Counted from the first letter of the stretch, positions 28,510-37,636 are shown. The stretch: DNA of 64,000 nt from Sinorhizobium numidicum (GCF_029892045.1 NZ_CP120368.1:432001-496000); one strand, 5' to 3'. Notes: generated by a model not told the origin, from the sequence alone. A program made the numbers and translations.

Positions 28510-29397
28510 CTAGCCAGCCGCCATTTCTTCAAACAACCAATCGCGGAATGCCTTGACCTTTCTCTGCCGCAGCGCACCGTCCGGGTAGACGACGTAATAT
28601 TTCGACCTCGACTTCAGCGCCAGGCCGAAGGGACGTACGAGCCGCCCGGCCGCCAGGTCGGCCGAGACGAGCGCGCTCCTGCCCAGCAGTACACCCTCGC
28701 TGTGCACCGCCGCCTCGACGGCGTAGGTGGCGGAATCGAACTTTAAGCCCCTGTTCGGATTGATGTCGTCGACGCCGGCGTGCTGCAGCCACGTAGCCCA
28801 GTCGATGCGGAAGTTGTCGTGGATGAGTGTGTGGTGCCTCAGGTCGCCGGGCGACCGGAGGGGATGTTCTCCCTTCAGCAACTCCGGACTACAGACGGGA
28901 GACACCTCTTCCTCGGCCAGGAGTTCCGACACCACCCCTTCGTAGCCGCCTGCGCCATAGCGGATCGCGATGTCGATTCCGTCCCTGATGAAATCCGCGA
29001 GCACGCCCGACGTGGACAGCCGCACGTCGATGTCGCGATTTGTGCGGTGGAAACGATGGAGCCGGGGCACCAACCACCGGCCGGCAAAGCCGTCCGACGT
29101 GCTGACAGTGAGGACACCCGCCGATCGTGGCGCCGTGGCGACGATCGTCGCGGCGCCGATCCGGTCCAGGGCCGCGCCGATTTCGGCAGCATAGGCGGCG
29201 CCTGCGGGGGTGAGGCGCACGGACCGCGTTCCTCGTTCGAAGAGCTTGATGCCAAGCCGGTCCTCGATGTTGCGAATGGCGCGGCTGATCGCTCCGTGCG
29301 TCACGTTCAGCTCAGCCGCCGCTTTCGTGAAGCTCAAGTGGCGAGCCGCAGCGTCGAAGGCGGGAAGAGCGGTCAAGGGAGGGAGTTTGCGTGCCAT
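28510..29397 (-). CDS. LysR-family regulator, GcvA-like
   Basis: 295 residues. The N-terminus MARKLPPLTALPAFDAAARH and helix VTHGAISRAIRNIEDRLGIK are typical of the GcvA/AmpR subgroup of LysR regulators. The effector domain is complete (VLTVSTSDGFAGRWLVPRL ... RYGAGGYEGV). It is divergent from the DUF1127 and VOC genes at 29537-30375 across 139 bases and may control them. Start fixed by the subgroup N-terminus. Confidence 0.9.
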   Translation of the reverse strand: MARKLPPLTALPAFDAAARHLSFTKAAAELNVTHGAISRAIRNIEDRLGIKLFERGTRSVRLTPAGAAYAAEIGAALDRIGAATIVATAPRSAGVLTVSTSDGFAGRWLVPRLHRFHRTNRDIDVRLSTSGVLADFIRDGIDIAIRYGAGGYEGVVSELLAEEEVSPVCSPELLKGEHPLRSPGDLRHHTLIHDNFRIDWATWLQHAGVDDINPNRGLKFDSATYAVEAAVHSEGVLLGRSALVSADLAAGRLVRPFGLALKSRSKYYVVYPDGALRQRKVKAFRDWLFEEMAAG

Positions 29398-29536
29398 GGC
29401 TATTTGTGAGCGTTGATCACAAATCCTGCACGATTAATCGTTTGTCGTCCAGCCGGGACCTGAGCAACATGCAGCAACGAAACAAGCTTTCTTCAACTGC
29501 CGTCGATGGCGGCGCAACATCTGAAAGGACAGGAAT

Positions 29537-29794
29537 GTGAACGTTACTCATGCTTCTCTGAACGTCTGCGATCGAATGGAGTTGCCATCCGCGCGCTCGT
29601 CAATGGACGCATTCGGTTCCATGCGCGACGCGCCGACGGACCTTGCCGCCCGCCTCCTCGCCAGGTTCCGGCACAGCTGGACAACGCGCGGCATTGCGCG
29701 CTTTTCTGACCGCCGCCTTCGCGACATGGGCTTTGAGCGCGACTGGGATGGGTCGATCATCCCGATCGTGGATGGCCAGGAAGGATCGAGGTGA
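29537..29794 (+). CDS. DUF1127-domain small protein
   Basis: 85 residues with the DUF1127 core near the C-terminus (TTRGIARFSDRRLRDMGFERD). Small DUF1127 proteins in alphaproteobacteria are linked to RNA turnover and phosphate or stress responses; the role here is unassigned. The GTG start at 29537 is supported by GGACAGGAAT just upstream; an internal ATG at 29576 is the alternative. It precedes the PhnB-like gene on the same strand and is divergent from the LysR gene. Confidence 0.75.
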   Translation: MNVTHASLNVCDRMELPSARSSMDAFGSMRDAPTDLAARLLARFRHSWTTRGIARFSDRRLRDMGFERDWDGSIIPIVDGQEGSR

Positions 29795-29919
29795 AGCGCG
29801 ACACGCGTGTCCGATCGCTTCGGCTACGCGGGCGGTCGCAGCAGGACTGCACCCATTTCTCGACGGGCAGTCAAATCCAGATGCCTGCAATGATCATTCA
29901 ATCGTCAAGGATGAGAGCC

Positions 29920-30375
29920 ATGCCAAAAGTATTTCCCCATCTGTGGTTTCAAAACCAGGCCGAGGAGGCGATGGAATTTTACACGTCTGTGCTCAAGGAC
30001 TCGAAGGTCCTTGGAAGCACGAACCTTCCCGACCCCGAGCTGTCGGTTGTCCGTTTCGAGTTGGCCAAGCTGCAGGTTGTTGCCCTGAACGCCAACTCGC
30101 ATGTGCCGTACAACGAAGCCTTCTCCTTTCTTGTGGAGACCCAGGACCAGGCGGAGACCGATTATTACTGGAATGCACTGACGGCCGGGGGCGGTAAGGA
30201 GCAGCCATGTGGATGGCTGACGGACAAATTCGGCGTCTACTGGCAGGTGGCGCCAACCGCCTTGCTTCGGATGATCGCGGACCCGGACCGGGAAAAGGGC
30301 GGTCGTGTGATGCAGGCCATGTACAAGATGAAGAAGATCATCATTGCGGACCTTGAGGGCGCTTACCGGGGCTAA
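29920..30375 (+). CDS. VOC-fold PhnB-like protein
   Basis: 151 residues of the PhnB / 3-demethylubiquinone-methyltransferase-like VOC family. PHLWFQNQAEEAMEFYTSVL begins the first beta-alpha-beta-beta-beta module; NEAFSFLVETQDQAETDYYW and CGWLTDKFGVYWQVAP are the conserved family segments. The enzymatic role is unknown. ATG at 29920 is chosen because AAGGA lies about 10 bases upstream. A paralogue with the same signature motifs is at 35555-36028. Confidence 0.83.
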   Translation: MPKVFPHLWFQNQAEEAMEFYTSVLKDSKVLGSTNLPDPELSVVRFELAKLQVVALNANSHVPYNEAFSFLVETQDQAETDYYWNALTAGGGKEQPCGWLTDKFGVYWQVAPTALLRMIADPDREKGGRVMQAMYKMKKIIIADLEGAYRG

Positions 30376-30783
30376 CGACCTCGCAAACCGGCCAAAGCGC
30401 TGCGCCCCATCGAACCGCTGCCCGAGGGCTTCAAGGGCGGCTCGATCACCACCCCCCGGCAAACGTCGTGCACAATTGACCCCATGCTCTTCGAGGTCGA
30501 AGCCGTCGTCATTCTGGAATAGTGGCGGCGACGGATCAGGCGCGATTGCCAACTGTGATAACGGATACCGATAGGTACATATGGGGAACGTCGTCGGGCC
30601 AACATGCAAGCAATGTCCGCTCGTGGCGCACAAGAGCATCGCGGGTGCCTTGGTCGAGGGACTGCTTTCCCCCATTCCAGACCTTCCGGTGCATGCACAG
30701 CAAAGGGCCTTGCGGCGATACAATGCCTCCGACTTCTGCTACAGTGCATTCCTCGGGCATAGGTGGTCTTAAAGAACGCCGTC

Positions 30784-31042
30784 GTGGATCGCAAGCTTGC
30801 TGCCATTCTTGCTGCCGATGTGGTGGGCTACTCCGCGCTGATGGAGCGTGACGGCCAAGCAGGCGGCCGACGCGCGCATGTGGGCCGGGGTCCATTTTCG
30901 CTCCGATGTGGTTGCGGGCCAAAAGATCGGTGAGGGTGTGGCCGAGCAGGTCATAGCGTTCGCGGTTCCACCGCCCCAGCGGTGGGCGCGACGCTCGCCT
31001 TCGATTGGGGGCTCCTTGGGGCTAAGCACTACGGAGCCCTAG
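30784..31042 (+). pseudogene. chimeric remnant: cyclase N-terminus joined to PAP2-phosphatase C-terminus
   Basis: From GTG at 30784 the frame reads VDRKLAAILAADVVGYSALM, the start of a class III nucleotide cyclase, but breaks off near 30852. In another frame the sequence continues as QAADARMWAGVHFRSDVVAG, matching the RxxxxxHxxxD end motif of PAP2/vanadium-haloperoxidase proteins, and stops at 31042. Neither half has its remainder. From 30376 to 30783 nothing recognisable is present. The junction suggests an illegitimate recombination event. Confidence 0.6.
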
Positions 31043-31061
31043 GTTCCGTAGTGCTTAGCCC
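31019..31061. repeat. 17-bp perfect inverted repeat upstream of the cyclase gene
   Basis: GGGCTAAGCACTACGGA (31019-31035) and TCCGTAGTGCTTAGCCC (31045-31061) are perfectly complementary with a 9-base loop containing CCTAGG. It ends 46 bases before the proposed cyclase start, so an mRNA hairpin or protein-binding site is possible. Confidence 0.8.
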
Positions 31062-31107
31062 AGAGCTATCGGAAAAAGGTGGCCGAAGCGCACGGGGGAG
31101 AGTCGGA

Positions 31108-33021
31108 TTGTCAACCGAGCATGTAGAGCGGCGACTTACGGCTATTCTAGCGGCCGACATCGCCGGCTACAGCCGGCTAATGGGCAACGACGAGGAAGGT
31201 ACGCTCGCCCAGCTTAAGGCGCTTCGGCATGCTCTGGTCGACCGAAAGATCAACGAACACCACGGGCGGATTGTCAAGACCACCGGCGATGGGATGCTGG
31301 TCGAGTTCGCGAGTGTGGTCGAGGCCGTGCGCTGCGCCGTCGAGATCCAGCGCGGCATGGCGGAACGAAATGTCGCGGCGCCGGCAGGACAACGTATCGA
31401 CTTCCGCGTCGGCATTAATGTCGGTGACATCATCATCGAGGGTGACGACATTTTCGGGGACGGCGTCAATGTGGCGGCTCGCTTGGAGGGTCTCGCGGAG
31501 CCTGGCGGCATCTGCGTGTCGGGCCGCGTGCAAGAAGACGCGCAAGGCAGGCTTGACATTGCCTTTGAGGATATCGGCGAACAGAAGCTGAAGAACATCG
31601 CTCGGCCGGTGCGCGTATTTCGCGTGCGGCTCGACGCCACGGCCGCTCCGGCGCGCACCCGCCGGCGCCGTGGATTGTTCGCCGCTCTGGCTCTGATGAT
31701 TTTGCTTACTGTAGGCGCGCTGTGGACCGGTTTTGGCTCCGAGTGGAAATTTCTCAGCAATCTGCGCCTTGGCGATCAATTCACAAAAAGTGCTGAAGTC
31801 GGCATGAAACCCGCGATCGCCATTCTCCCGTTCCTGAACCACAGCGACGATTCGGCTCGTCAGTATTTCGTGGATGGATTGACGCAGGATATCATCAACG
31901 CACTGGGTCGGTTCTCCGCGCTGACCGTGATGTCGTGGAACGCTGTAGCCCCCTACAAGGGAAAGCCTGCAAGCCCCGAGGATATTGGCCGCGGTCTCGC
32001 TGTTAGCTATCTGGTAGAAGGCAGCGTCCGCCAGACCGGCGACCGCGTGCGGGTCATCGCGCAACTCGTCGACACAAGGCAGGGACGAGTGCTTTGGTCT
32101 GCACGCTTCGAGGAGGCGCTGGCGGACGTGTTTGCGCTGCAGGACATCATTGTCACTGACATTGTCAGAGTCCTAGCGATACGCGTGACGCAGATCGAAC
32201 AAAATCGAGTGTTCGCAAAGCCAACCGAAAATCTCGCAGCCTATGACTACGTGCTCCGCGCTAGGCCGGCATTGCAGCGCCCGACGCGGGCAAACAATGT
32301 GGAGGCGCGCAGCCTGCTCAAACGCGCCATCGAGCTTGACCCGAACTACGCTGCGGCCTATGCGGCACTCGCCGAAACCTATCACCTTGCCAGCTCGATG
32401 GGCTGGGCGGAGTCGCCAACCGCTTTCCTGAGCCGTGCCGAGGAATTGGCAATCAAGGCGCTGAGACTTGACGATTCCGAAGTGCGCGCGCACGTCATTC
32501 TCGGCCACATCCACCTCTTTCATCAGAGATACAACGAGGCAGAGGCGGAGATCGAGCGGGCCATTGCGATCAATCCGAACGATGCCCTCGGCCTCGCCGG
32601 GCGCGGCACCATCTTGTTGTGGCTGGGACAGACAGATGCGGCGATCGAGGCCTTGGAGCAGGCGCAGCGTATCGACCCCGATCTCAATGCGATTGATCGC
32701 TTTGCGCTGAGCCTGGCCTACTATCTGAAAGGGCGCTACGACGCGGCGATCGAACAGGCGGAACTTAATCTTCGAACAACCGCAGGCGCGAACTTCAGCC
32801 GTGTCTTACTGGCGGCCGCATATGCACAACACAACCGAGCGGAGGACGCTGCGCGTGTCGTGACGATGATACGCCGCATCGACCCAACCTTCGATCCGCA
32901 GGAGTTTGGAAACAAGTTTCTAAGCTCTGGCGATCTCGAACACCTGCGCGACGGATTCCGCAAGGCCGGCCTCTACCCCGTCTCTGGCGACCTGCCACCG
33001 GCCGAGAGAATGAACCGCTAA
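31108..33021 (+). CDS. class III adenylate/guanylate cyclase with TPR-type periplasmic region
   Basis: About 637 residues. The N-terminal cyclase domain (about 5-180) has metal aspartates in LAADIAGYSRLMG and TTGDGMLVEF, an adenine-selecting lysine in IVKTTGD, and DGVNVAARLE with the transition-state Asn/Arg. A transmembrane helix (about 190-210) follows, then a FlgO-like domain (IAILPFLNHSDDSARQYFVDG) and TPRs (about 410-600). This is the rhizobial multi-copy cyclase layout. A TTG at 31108 with GGGGGAG upstream is the preferred start (VERRLTAILAADIAGYSRL near N-terminus); the frame extends further up without family support. Confidence 0.85.
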   Translation: MSTEHVERRLTAILAADIAGYSRLMGNDEEGTLAQLKALRHALVDRKINEHHGRIVKTTGDGMLVEFASVVEAVRCAVEIQRGMAERNVAAPAGQRIDFRVGINVGDIIIEGDDIFGDGVNVAARLEGLAEPGGICVSGRVQEDAQGRLDIAFEDIGEQKLKNIARPVRVFRVRLDATAAPARTRRRRGLFAALALMILLTVGALWTGFGSEWKFLSNLRLGDQFTKSAEVGMKPAIAILPFLNHSDDSARQYFVDGLTQDIINALGRFSALTVMSWNAVAPYKGKPASPEDIGRGLAVSYLVEGSVRQTGDRVRVIAQLVDTRQGRVLWSARFEEALADVFALQDIIVTDIVRVLAIRVTQIEQNRVFAKPTENLAAYDYVLRARPALQRPTRANNVEARSLLKRAIELDPNYAAAYAALAETYHLASSMGWAESPTAFLSRAEELAIKALRLDDSEVRAHVILGHIHLFHQRYNEAEAEIERAIAINPNDALGLAGRGTILLWLGQTDAAIEALEQAQRIDPDLNAIDRFALSLAYYLKGRYDAAIEQAELNLRTTAGANFSRVLLAAAYAQHNRAEDAARVVTMIRRIDPTFDPQEFGNKFLSSGDLEHLRDGFRKAGLYPVSGDLPPAERMNR

Positions 33022-33476
33022 TGTGAGTGAATTAGCGCGCGGTTCTCGTTGGCCTTCGCGATGTTCGCAGCAAGGTCCTGCTGGAAGAGCGCGGGTCCCA
33101 TCGGGGCCGGCTTGCCGAAAATATAAAGCTTGCCGTCGCTGATCAGCCAGTTCTCTGGGTTGGCCTCGGTTAGCTCGCCCTCGGCCAGCGCCATCGCACA
33201 AAAATTTCCGAACTCTGGCGCGTAGCGAACAGGATCGGCCTTGAAAAGCTCGCGATGCTCGGCGTTCGCGAAGAGGTAGCGGTGCTCATCCCATTCGTAC
33301 TCGATCTCCGGCAGCCCGCGCGTGGGGCTTCCGATGGTGAAATAGGCGACCGGGTCATAACCCTTGATCGCCAGCGGAACCGCTTCCGTGGCAAAAGAGG
33401 GCATTGAGGTCGCAAACAGGGCGGCTGTGACCGCCAGAACGAGGCGAATGGCATTTCGCCGAGAGACATTGTGCAT
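33018..33476 (-). CDS. YHS-domain exported protein
   Basis: 152 residues. An N-terminal export signal with twin-arginine-like SRRNAIRL and a hydrophobic core ending SFA is followed by a YHS domain (IKGYDPVAYFTIG, YLFANAEHRELFKADPVRYA, YGFC-like FGNFCAMAL). YHS domains are small metal-associated modules found in copper and heavy-metal proteins. Its 3' end overlaps the convergent cyclase gene by 4 bases. The 250 bases upstream to the insertion sequence hold no gene. Confidence 0.82.
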   Translation of the reverse strand: MHNVSRRNAIRLVLAVTAALFATSMPSFATEAVPLAIKGYDPVAYFTIGSPTRGLPEIEYEWDEHRYLFANAEHRELFKADPVRYAPEFGNFCAMALAEGELTEANPENWLISDGKLYIFGKPAPMGPALFQQDLAANIAKANENRALIHSH

Positions 33477-33738
33477 GGCGAATTCCCCGATTTGACCGTC
33501 CCGGGCCGCTACCAGCCCCGCGGCAAGCGAAGCCGTCTGCGTTATTCCGTTCGGGCACTAATTATCGCTCTTGTAGCGCTCGGCCGCAACACGTTTCGGA
33601 GATTTTCGGAGTTCGAGTGTGGTGAGGCCGGCGCCCATTGCAGGGGCGCCGGGCTCCATTCTTCGTCTGCTTAGTCCGCACCGCGGTCATTCGTGCCCAT
33701 CGTATTGAGCGACCGCTCTCCATCTGTGGACGCCCCCT

Positions 33739-33983
33739 CAAGCGCAAGTGGTTTTTCTGGAAAGGATAAGCACGTAGTCGGATGCTGCCATCTGTCCGGC
33801 CTCTGGGTGCAGTGATAAAGCTGCGGGCCTGTATGGGAGTTCGCGGACCGGATCCAAATCACCCAAAGCGTGCTTGAGAGCACGGTGGAAAGCCCTGGTT
33901 CTTCCGGTCCCGTCTCGCCGACTGGGTGCCATACCCTCCTTCGATCCTCCTGCGCCTGCGACGACCTCACATCCGCAGCGGCA
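33739..33983 (-). ncRNA. candidate bridge RNA region of the IS110-family element
   Basis: IS110-family recombinases use an element-encoded bridge RNA for target and donor recognition; in IS1111-type elements it is placed in the non-coding end downstream of the recombinase. This 245-base stretch is the only sizeable non-coding segment in the element and is in that position. The RNA itself and its loops were not delineated. Confidence 0.4.
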
Positions 33984-35009
33984 TCACGCCGCCGCGGCCG
34001 GAGCCCGATAAATGCCGCCGCTGGCCAACAGCGCCCAGACGATCCTCGCCATCTTGTTGGCCAGCGCCACCGTCACCAGCATGCGCGGCTTGCGCGCCAT
34101 CATCTGCCCCAGCCATGATCCGGTCGGCGCACCGCGTCTGCCGGCCTGCAGCACGACGGCGCTCGCGCCGATGATCAGCAGCCGTCGCAACGTTCGCTCG
34201 CCCATCTTTGAGATGGCACCGAGCTTCTGTTTGCCGCCGCTCGACTTCTGCAACGGGGCAAGGCCGAGCCAGGCTGCAAAGTCGCGGCCCTTGCGGAACA
34301 TTCCCGCCGGCGGAGCCAGGGCCACGATCGCGGTCGCGGTGATCGGGCCGACGCCGGGGATGGTCATCAACCGCCGGGCAACCGCATCTTCGCGCGAGCG
34401 TCGCGCGATCTCGCCATCCAGGCTGGCAATCTGCTCGTCCAGTACCCGCAGGCTATCGATCAGCACCTTCAAGGCCGTACGGGCGCTCTCCGGCAGCGGG
34501 CAGGCCGGATCCTCGATCCCCTCGATGAGCACCGCTATGTGAGACGGGCCCTGCGGCACGATCCAGCCATATTCCATCAGATGGCCGCGCAAGGCATTGA
34601 TGAGCTGCGTGCGCTGACGAACCAGCAGATCGCGGGCGCGGAAAACAATTGCGCTTGCCTGCTGCTCTTCCTCCTTCACGGCCACAAACCGCATACTCGG
34701 GCGTTGTGCCGCCTCGCATATCGCCTCGGCATCGGCGGCATCGTTCTTGTGCCGCTTCACGAACGGCTTCACATAGGCTGGCGGGATCAGCCGAACCGTG
34801 TGGCCGAGCCTGCCGATCTCGCGCGCCCAGTAATGCGCTCCGCCGCAAGCCTCTATCGCTACGACGCATCGGGGCTGTGAGGCGAAGAAGCCAAGCAGCT
34901 TTGCGCGCGCGATCTTCTTGCTGAAAACAGCCGCACCCGACGCATTCGCGCCGTGCGCCTGAAAAACCCGCTTCGCAATGTCCAACCCGATTGTGCTAAC
35001 CTCAGTCAC
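33984..35009 (-). CDS. IS110-family transposase (DEDD recombinase)
   Basis: 341 residues. The N-terminal RuvC-like domain holds the DEDD residues: Asp in TIGLDIAKRVF, Glu in VAIEACGGAHYW and two Asp in KNDAADAEAI. The C-terminal transposase_20 domain has LMTIPGVGPITATAIVA and FAAWLGLAPLQKSSGGK, ending with the Ser-containing region. The GTG at 35009 is supported by GGAGGAGG immediately upstream. The frame is intact, so the element may be active. Confidence 0.93.
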   Translation of the reverse strand: MTEVSTIGLDIAKRVFQAHGANASGAAVFSKKIARAKLLGFFASQPRCVVAIEACGGAHYWAREIGRLGHTVRLIPPAYVKPFVKRHKNDAADAEAICEAAQRPSMRFVAVKEEEQQASAIVFRARDLLVRQRTQLINALRGHLMEYGWIVPQGPSHIAVLIEGIEDPACPLPESARTALKVLIDSLRVLDEQIASLDGEIARRSREDAVARRLMTIPGVGPITATAIVALAPPAGMFRKGRDFAAWLGLAPLQKSSGGKQKLGAISKMGERTLRRLLIIGASAVVLQAGRRGAPTGSWLGQMMARKPRMLVTVALANKMARIVWALLASGGIYRAPAAAA

Positions 35010-35084
35010 GGACGCCTCCTCCAAGTGCTGTTCAACACCTCCACTTTGGCACATCGATGCCGTCAGGGGGCGTCCACCCCATCA

Positions 35085-35345
35085 CCCAAAGCGGTCCCCC
35101 GGGGGAAATTGCCGCGAGTTATGGTGATGGGCAATTTACCCTGACAAAAAGGTAAGATGGCTGAATGGTCTGAAGACGAGACGCTTATTTTTCAGTGCGT
35201 TGGCCACGGCATAGGGGGTAAGCGTGGCAATCGACACATTTGTTGTTGTAGCCACGATAACTTACCTTTCTGGTCAAGAGCTTACCCTTTTTGCCAAAGC
35301 AAATTACCCTTGGCGCTGGGATGTTCGACGGTCGCTGGCCTGATC
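35085..35345. repeat. structured accessory repeat, copy A (long palindrome)
   Basis: A left arm containing GGGCAATTTACCCTGAC and AAAAAGGTAAG (about 35124-35155) is mirrored by CTTACCCTTTTTGCC and CAAATTACCC (about 35281-35310), giving an imperfect stem around a loop of about 125 bases. The loop has its own CGTGGC/GCCACG hairpin. Related sequence occurs at 37806, 38684 and 39784. The region 35077-35554 has no convincing gene; this repeat is its main content. Confidence 0.65.
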
Positions 35346-35554
35346 TTGCGACTTGAGTGGAAAGAGAGCTTTGCCAGGGAACGAGAAAGATCGATCCCTT
35401 GCGGACAGCGACGTTAAGGTTAGTTGCGCTTAGCGATCGCCTGGGCGAAACGGATGCTTCCGGGGTGGAGAAAAGCGGTTGGCTCCCTATTTCGGAAGAG
35501 AGCGGATGGGGAAACAAGGCCGAAATCTTGGCTTCAAAGCGAAAGGAACGCGCA

Positions 35555-36028
35555 ATGGCAAAGAATACGATTTGCCTCTGGTACGATAAGGACGCCGAGG
35601 CTGCCGCCCGCTTCTACTCGGAGACCTTCCCTGACAGCGTGGTGAGTGCCGTGCACCGTGCACCCAGTGACTACCCATCCGGCAAAGAGGGCGACGTGTT
35701 GACGGTCGACTTCACAGTTGCGGGCATTCCTTGTCTCGGCCTCAACGGGGGTCCCGCGTTCAAGCATAACGAAGCCTTCTCTTTCCAAATCGCCACGGAC
35801 GATCAGGAGGAGACCGACCGCTACTGGAATGCCATCGTCGGCAACGGCGGCCAGGAGAGCGCGTGCGGCTGGTGCAAAGACAAGTGGGGGATTTCCTGGC
35901 AAATCACGCCGCGCGTACTGACTGACGCGCTGGCGGCTGGCGGCGACGAAGCAAAGCGCGCGTTTGACGCCATGATGACCATGAAGAAAATCGACGTCGC
36001 CGCGATCGAGGCGGCGCGGCGCGGTTGA
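35555..36028 (+). CDS. VOC-fold PhnB-like protein
   Basis: 157 residues, the same PhnB-like VOC family as 29920-30375. NTICLWYDKDAEAAARFYSE opens the fold; NEAFSFQIATDDQEETDRYW and CGWCKDKWGISWQITP are nearly the same signature motifs. Probably acts as a small-molecule-binding or modifying enzyme; substrate unknown. GAAAGGAACGCGCA precedes the ATG. An open frame extends upstream into repeat sequence but is not conserved-looking. Confidence 0.85.
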   Translation: MAKNTICLWYDKDAEAAARFYSETFPDSVVSAVHRAPSDYPSGKEGDVLTVDFTVAGIPCLGLNGGPAFKHNEAFSFQIATDDQEETDRYWNAIVGNGGQESACGWCKDKWGISWQITPRVLTDALAAGGDEAKRAFDAMMTMKKIDVAAIEAARRG

Positions 36029-36168
36029 CGCTCCATCGCGTCTTACGGCCAAATTGCTGCCAGAGCGTGTCTGAGCCGACCGTTAAGATGTTTTGCCGGT
36101 CAGTAGCGCTTCGCGATGATTAAAGATCGCAGATCTTGAGCGTAGCCTTACGCTAGACGGATACGGCA

Positions 36169-36522
36169 ATGATCAGAATCGGTTCGATCGTCATCCATTG
36201 CTACGAGTTTGACCGTATGATCGCGTTCTGGCAGGAGGCCCTGCATTATGTTCCGCGTGCTCCTGCAAGCGGTGGCTGGGTTGTTCTTTGTGATCCTGAA
36301 CGCAATGGCCCGAATATATCCTTTCAGGCTCGCGATCGTCGCGGCTGGAGAAGAAGTTGGCTACACTTGGACCTTTATACCGATCGCCAGGATGAAGAAG
36401 TTCGGCGTTTGCTGACCATAGGAGCAACACGATATGCGTGGCGCTACCCGGCGAAGGCAGATTACGTGGTCTTGCAGGATCCAGACGGCAATCTTTTCTG
36501 CGTCGTGCAACGGAATCAGTAA
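36169..36522 (+). CDS. VOC/glyoxalase-like protein
   Basis: 117 residues of the glyoxalase/bleomycin-resistance (VOC) superfamily, single module. MIRIGSIVIHCYEFDRMIAF starts the first strand, and LQDPDGNLFCVVQ is the characteristic final strand with the metal-site region. Similar short proteins are annotated glyoxalase-like domain proteins. It is the third VOC gene in 7 kb. No clear ribosome site; the start is the only reasonable ATG. Confidence 0.72.
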   Translation: MIRIGSIVIHCYEFDRMIAFWQEALHYVPRAPASGGWVVLCDPERNGPNISFQARDRRGWRRSWLHLDLYTDRQDEEVRRLLTIGATRYAWRYPAKADYVVLQDPDGNLFCVVQRNQ

Positions 36523-36763
36523 AACAGGAGTGGTAATTTGACCGTCCAATCGCTCCTGACGGCCGGGTGTTCACCAAACACTTGATGTGTCACTTGCAAT
36601 CGGAGCCGAGACGGCAGGAATGGCGTACCTGATGAATGACCGCTCCCCACGCCCTCAGCAGCCGTGGTAATCGCTCGATTCGCGTGATGCGAAAGATAGG
36701 GTGGCTTGGGGCGTCCGCAACTCTCGTCACCAGCTCTTCAGGCGATGTCAATCAAGCTCTCCC

Positions 36764-37636
36764 CTAACTTTCGCTTTCCCGTTGAGTACGCTCGATGAAC
36801 TCGAGCATGAGCGATGCGGCCTCTGCCGCGTGCGTCTCGAGCAGGAGGTGGCCGGCGTCGAAAATGTGGGCTTCCATCCTCGGCAGAGCCTTCATCCACG
36901 ACAGGACCTCGGCGATATCGAAGAAGGCGTCATGCCGTCCCCAGAGCATCAGGGCAGGCGGCTGCCGGCGCGCGAGATGGTCGGCGATCTCGTCGAACCG
37001 GGCGGCGTAGCGCCCATAGTCCGCGATGAGCGGGCGCTGTGTGTTCATCCGGCCCGGCAAGCTCATCACCCGCCAGTCCTCCTCCCAGCTTTCGGCCGGG
37101 ATCCGCGCAGCCACCTCTGGCGGGACATTGGCGATATACTGGTCGCGCGTGCCCGCGAATGTCAGATGCGCGGTCGCCGCCGCCTCGTTTTCCGGGCTCG
37201 GGTGCGACCAGTAGGCTTGCGTCGCGGCCCATTGCGGCCCGAGCCCCGTTCGATGAGCGTTGGCGTTTTGAACGATGAGCCCCAATACCTGTTCTGGCGC
37301 CTGCATGGCGATGTGGAAACCCACTGGAGCCCCGAAATCATGGAGGTAGACGTAGCGCGGCCCGACCGCGAGCCGGTCCAGCAGTTCCGAAATTGCCTGA
37401 CCGAAGGCGGGAAACGAGACCGTCGACAGGACGTCGGACTCCCCAAAGCCAGGCAGATCGGGCGCGATCACGCGGGCGACCTGCGACAGCTTGGGCACGA
37501 CCTCCCGAAACGTTCGCGCGGAGCTCGGAAATCCGTGCAGGAGCAGTACCGTGGGCGCGGACGCCTCACCTGCCGTGATGAAGGACAATTCCGTGCCGCG
37601 GGACAGGCGAAGTCGCTGCCGGGTCGCCGGCTGCAT
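36764..37636 (-). CDS. alpha/beta hydrolase with Asp nucleophile (epoxide hydrolase / haloalkane dehalogenase type)
   Basis: 290 residues. Oxyanion motif LLHGFPSSARTF (HGxP) is followed by the nucleophile elbow YLHDFGAPVGFH with Asp rather than Ser, as in epoxide hydrolases and haloalkane dehalogenases. A cap domain (about 135-210) and a C-terminal FDAGHLLLE with the catalytic His complete the fold. Which of the two reactions applies cannot be decided by eye. The ATG at 37636 has GAGGAG upstream; the frame continues further up into repeat DNA without family support. Confidence 0.85.
   Translation of the reverse strand: MQPATRQRLRLSRGTELSFITAGEASAPTVLLLHGFPSSARTFREVVPKLSQVARVIAPDLPGFGESDVLSTVSFPAFGQAISELLDRLAVGPRYVYLHDFGAPVGFHIAMQAPEQVLGLIVQNANAHRTGLGPQWAATQAYWSHPSPENEAAATAHLTFAGTRDQYIANVPPEVAARIPAESWEEDWRVMSLPGRMNTQRPLIADYGRYAARFDEIADHLARRQPPALMLWGRHDAFFDIAEVLSWMKALPRMEAHIFDAGHLLLETHAAEAASLMLEFIERTQRESES

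Larger units (their letters stand above)
33727..35076 (-). mobile_element. IS110-family insertion sequence, IS1111-type
   Basis: About 1.35 kb bounded by a perfect 12-bp inverted repeat, TGGACGCCCCCT at 33727-33738 and AGGGGGCGTCCA at 35065-35076. One DEDD recombinase gene lies inside, with about 245 bases of non-coding DNA downstream of it. Inverted repeats near the ends and a long 3' non-coding end are features of the IS1111 subgroup. No target duplication is expected. Exact outer ends may extend a few bases beyond the repeats. Confidence 0.8.
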
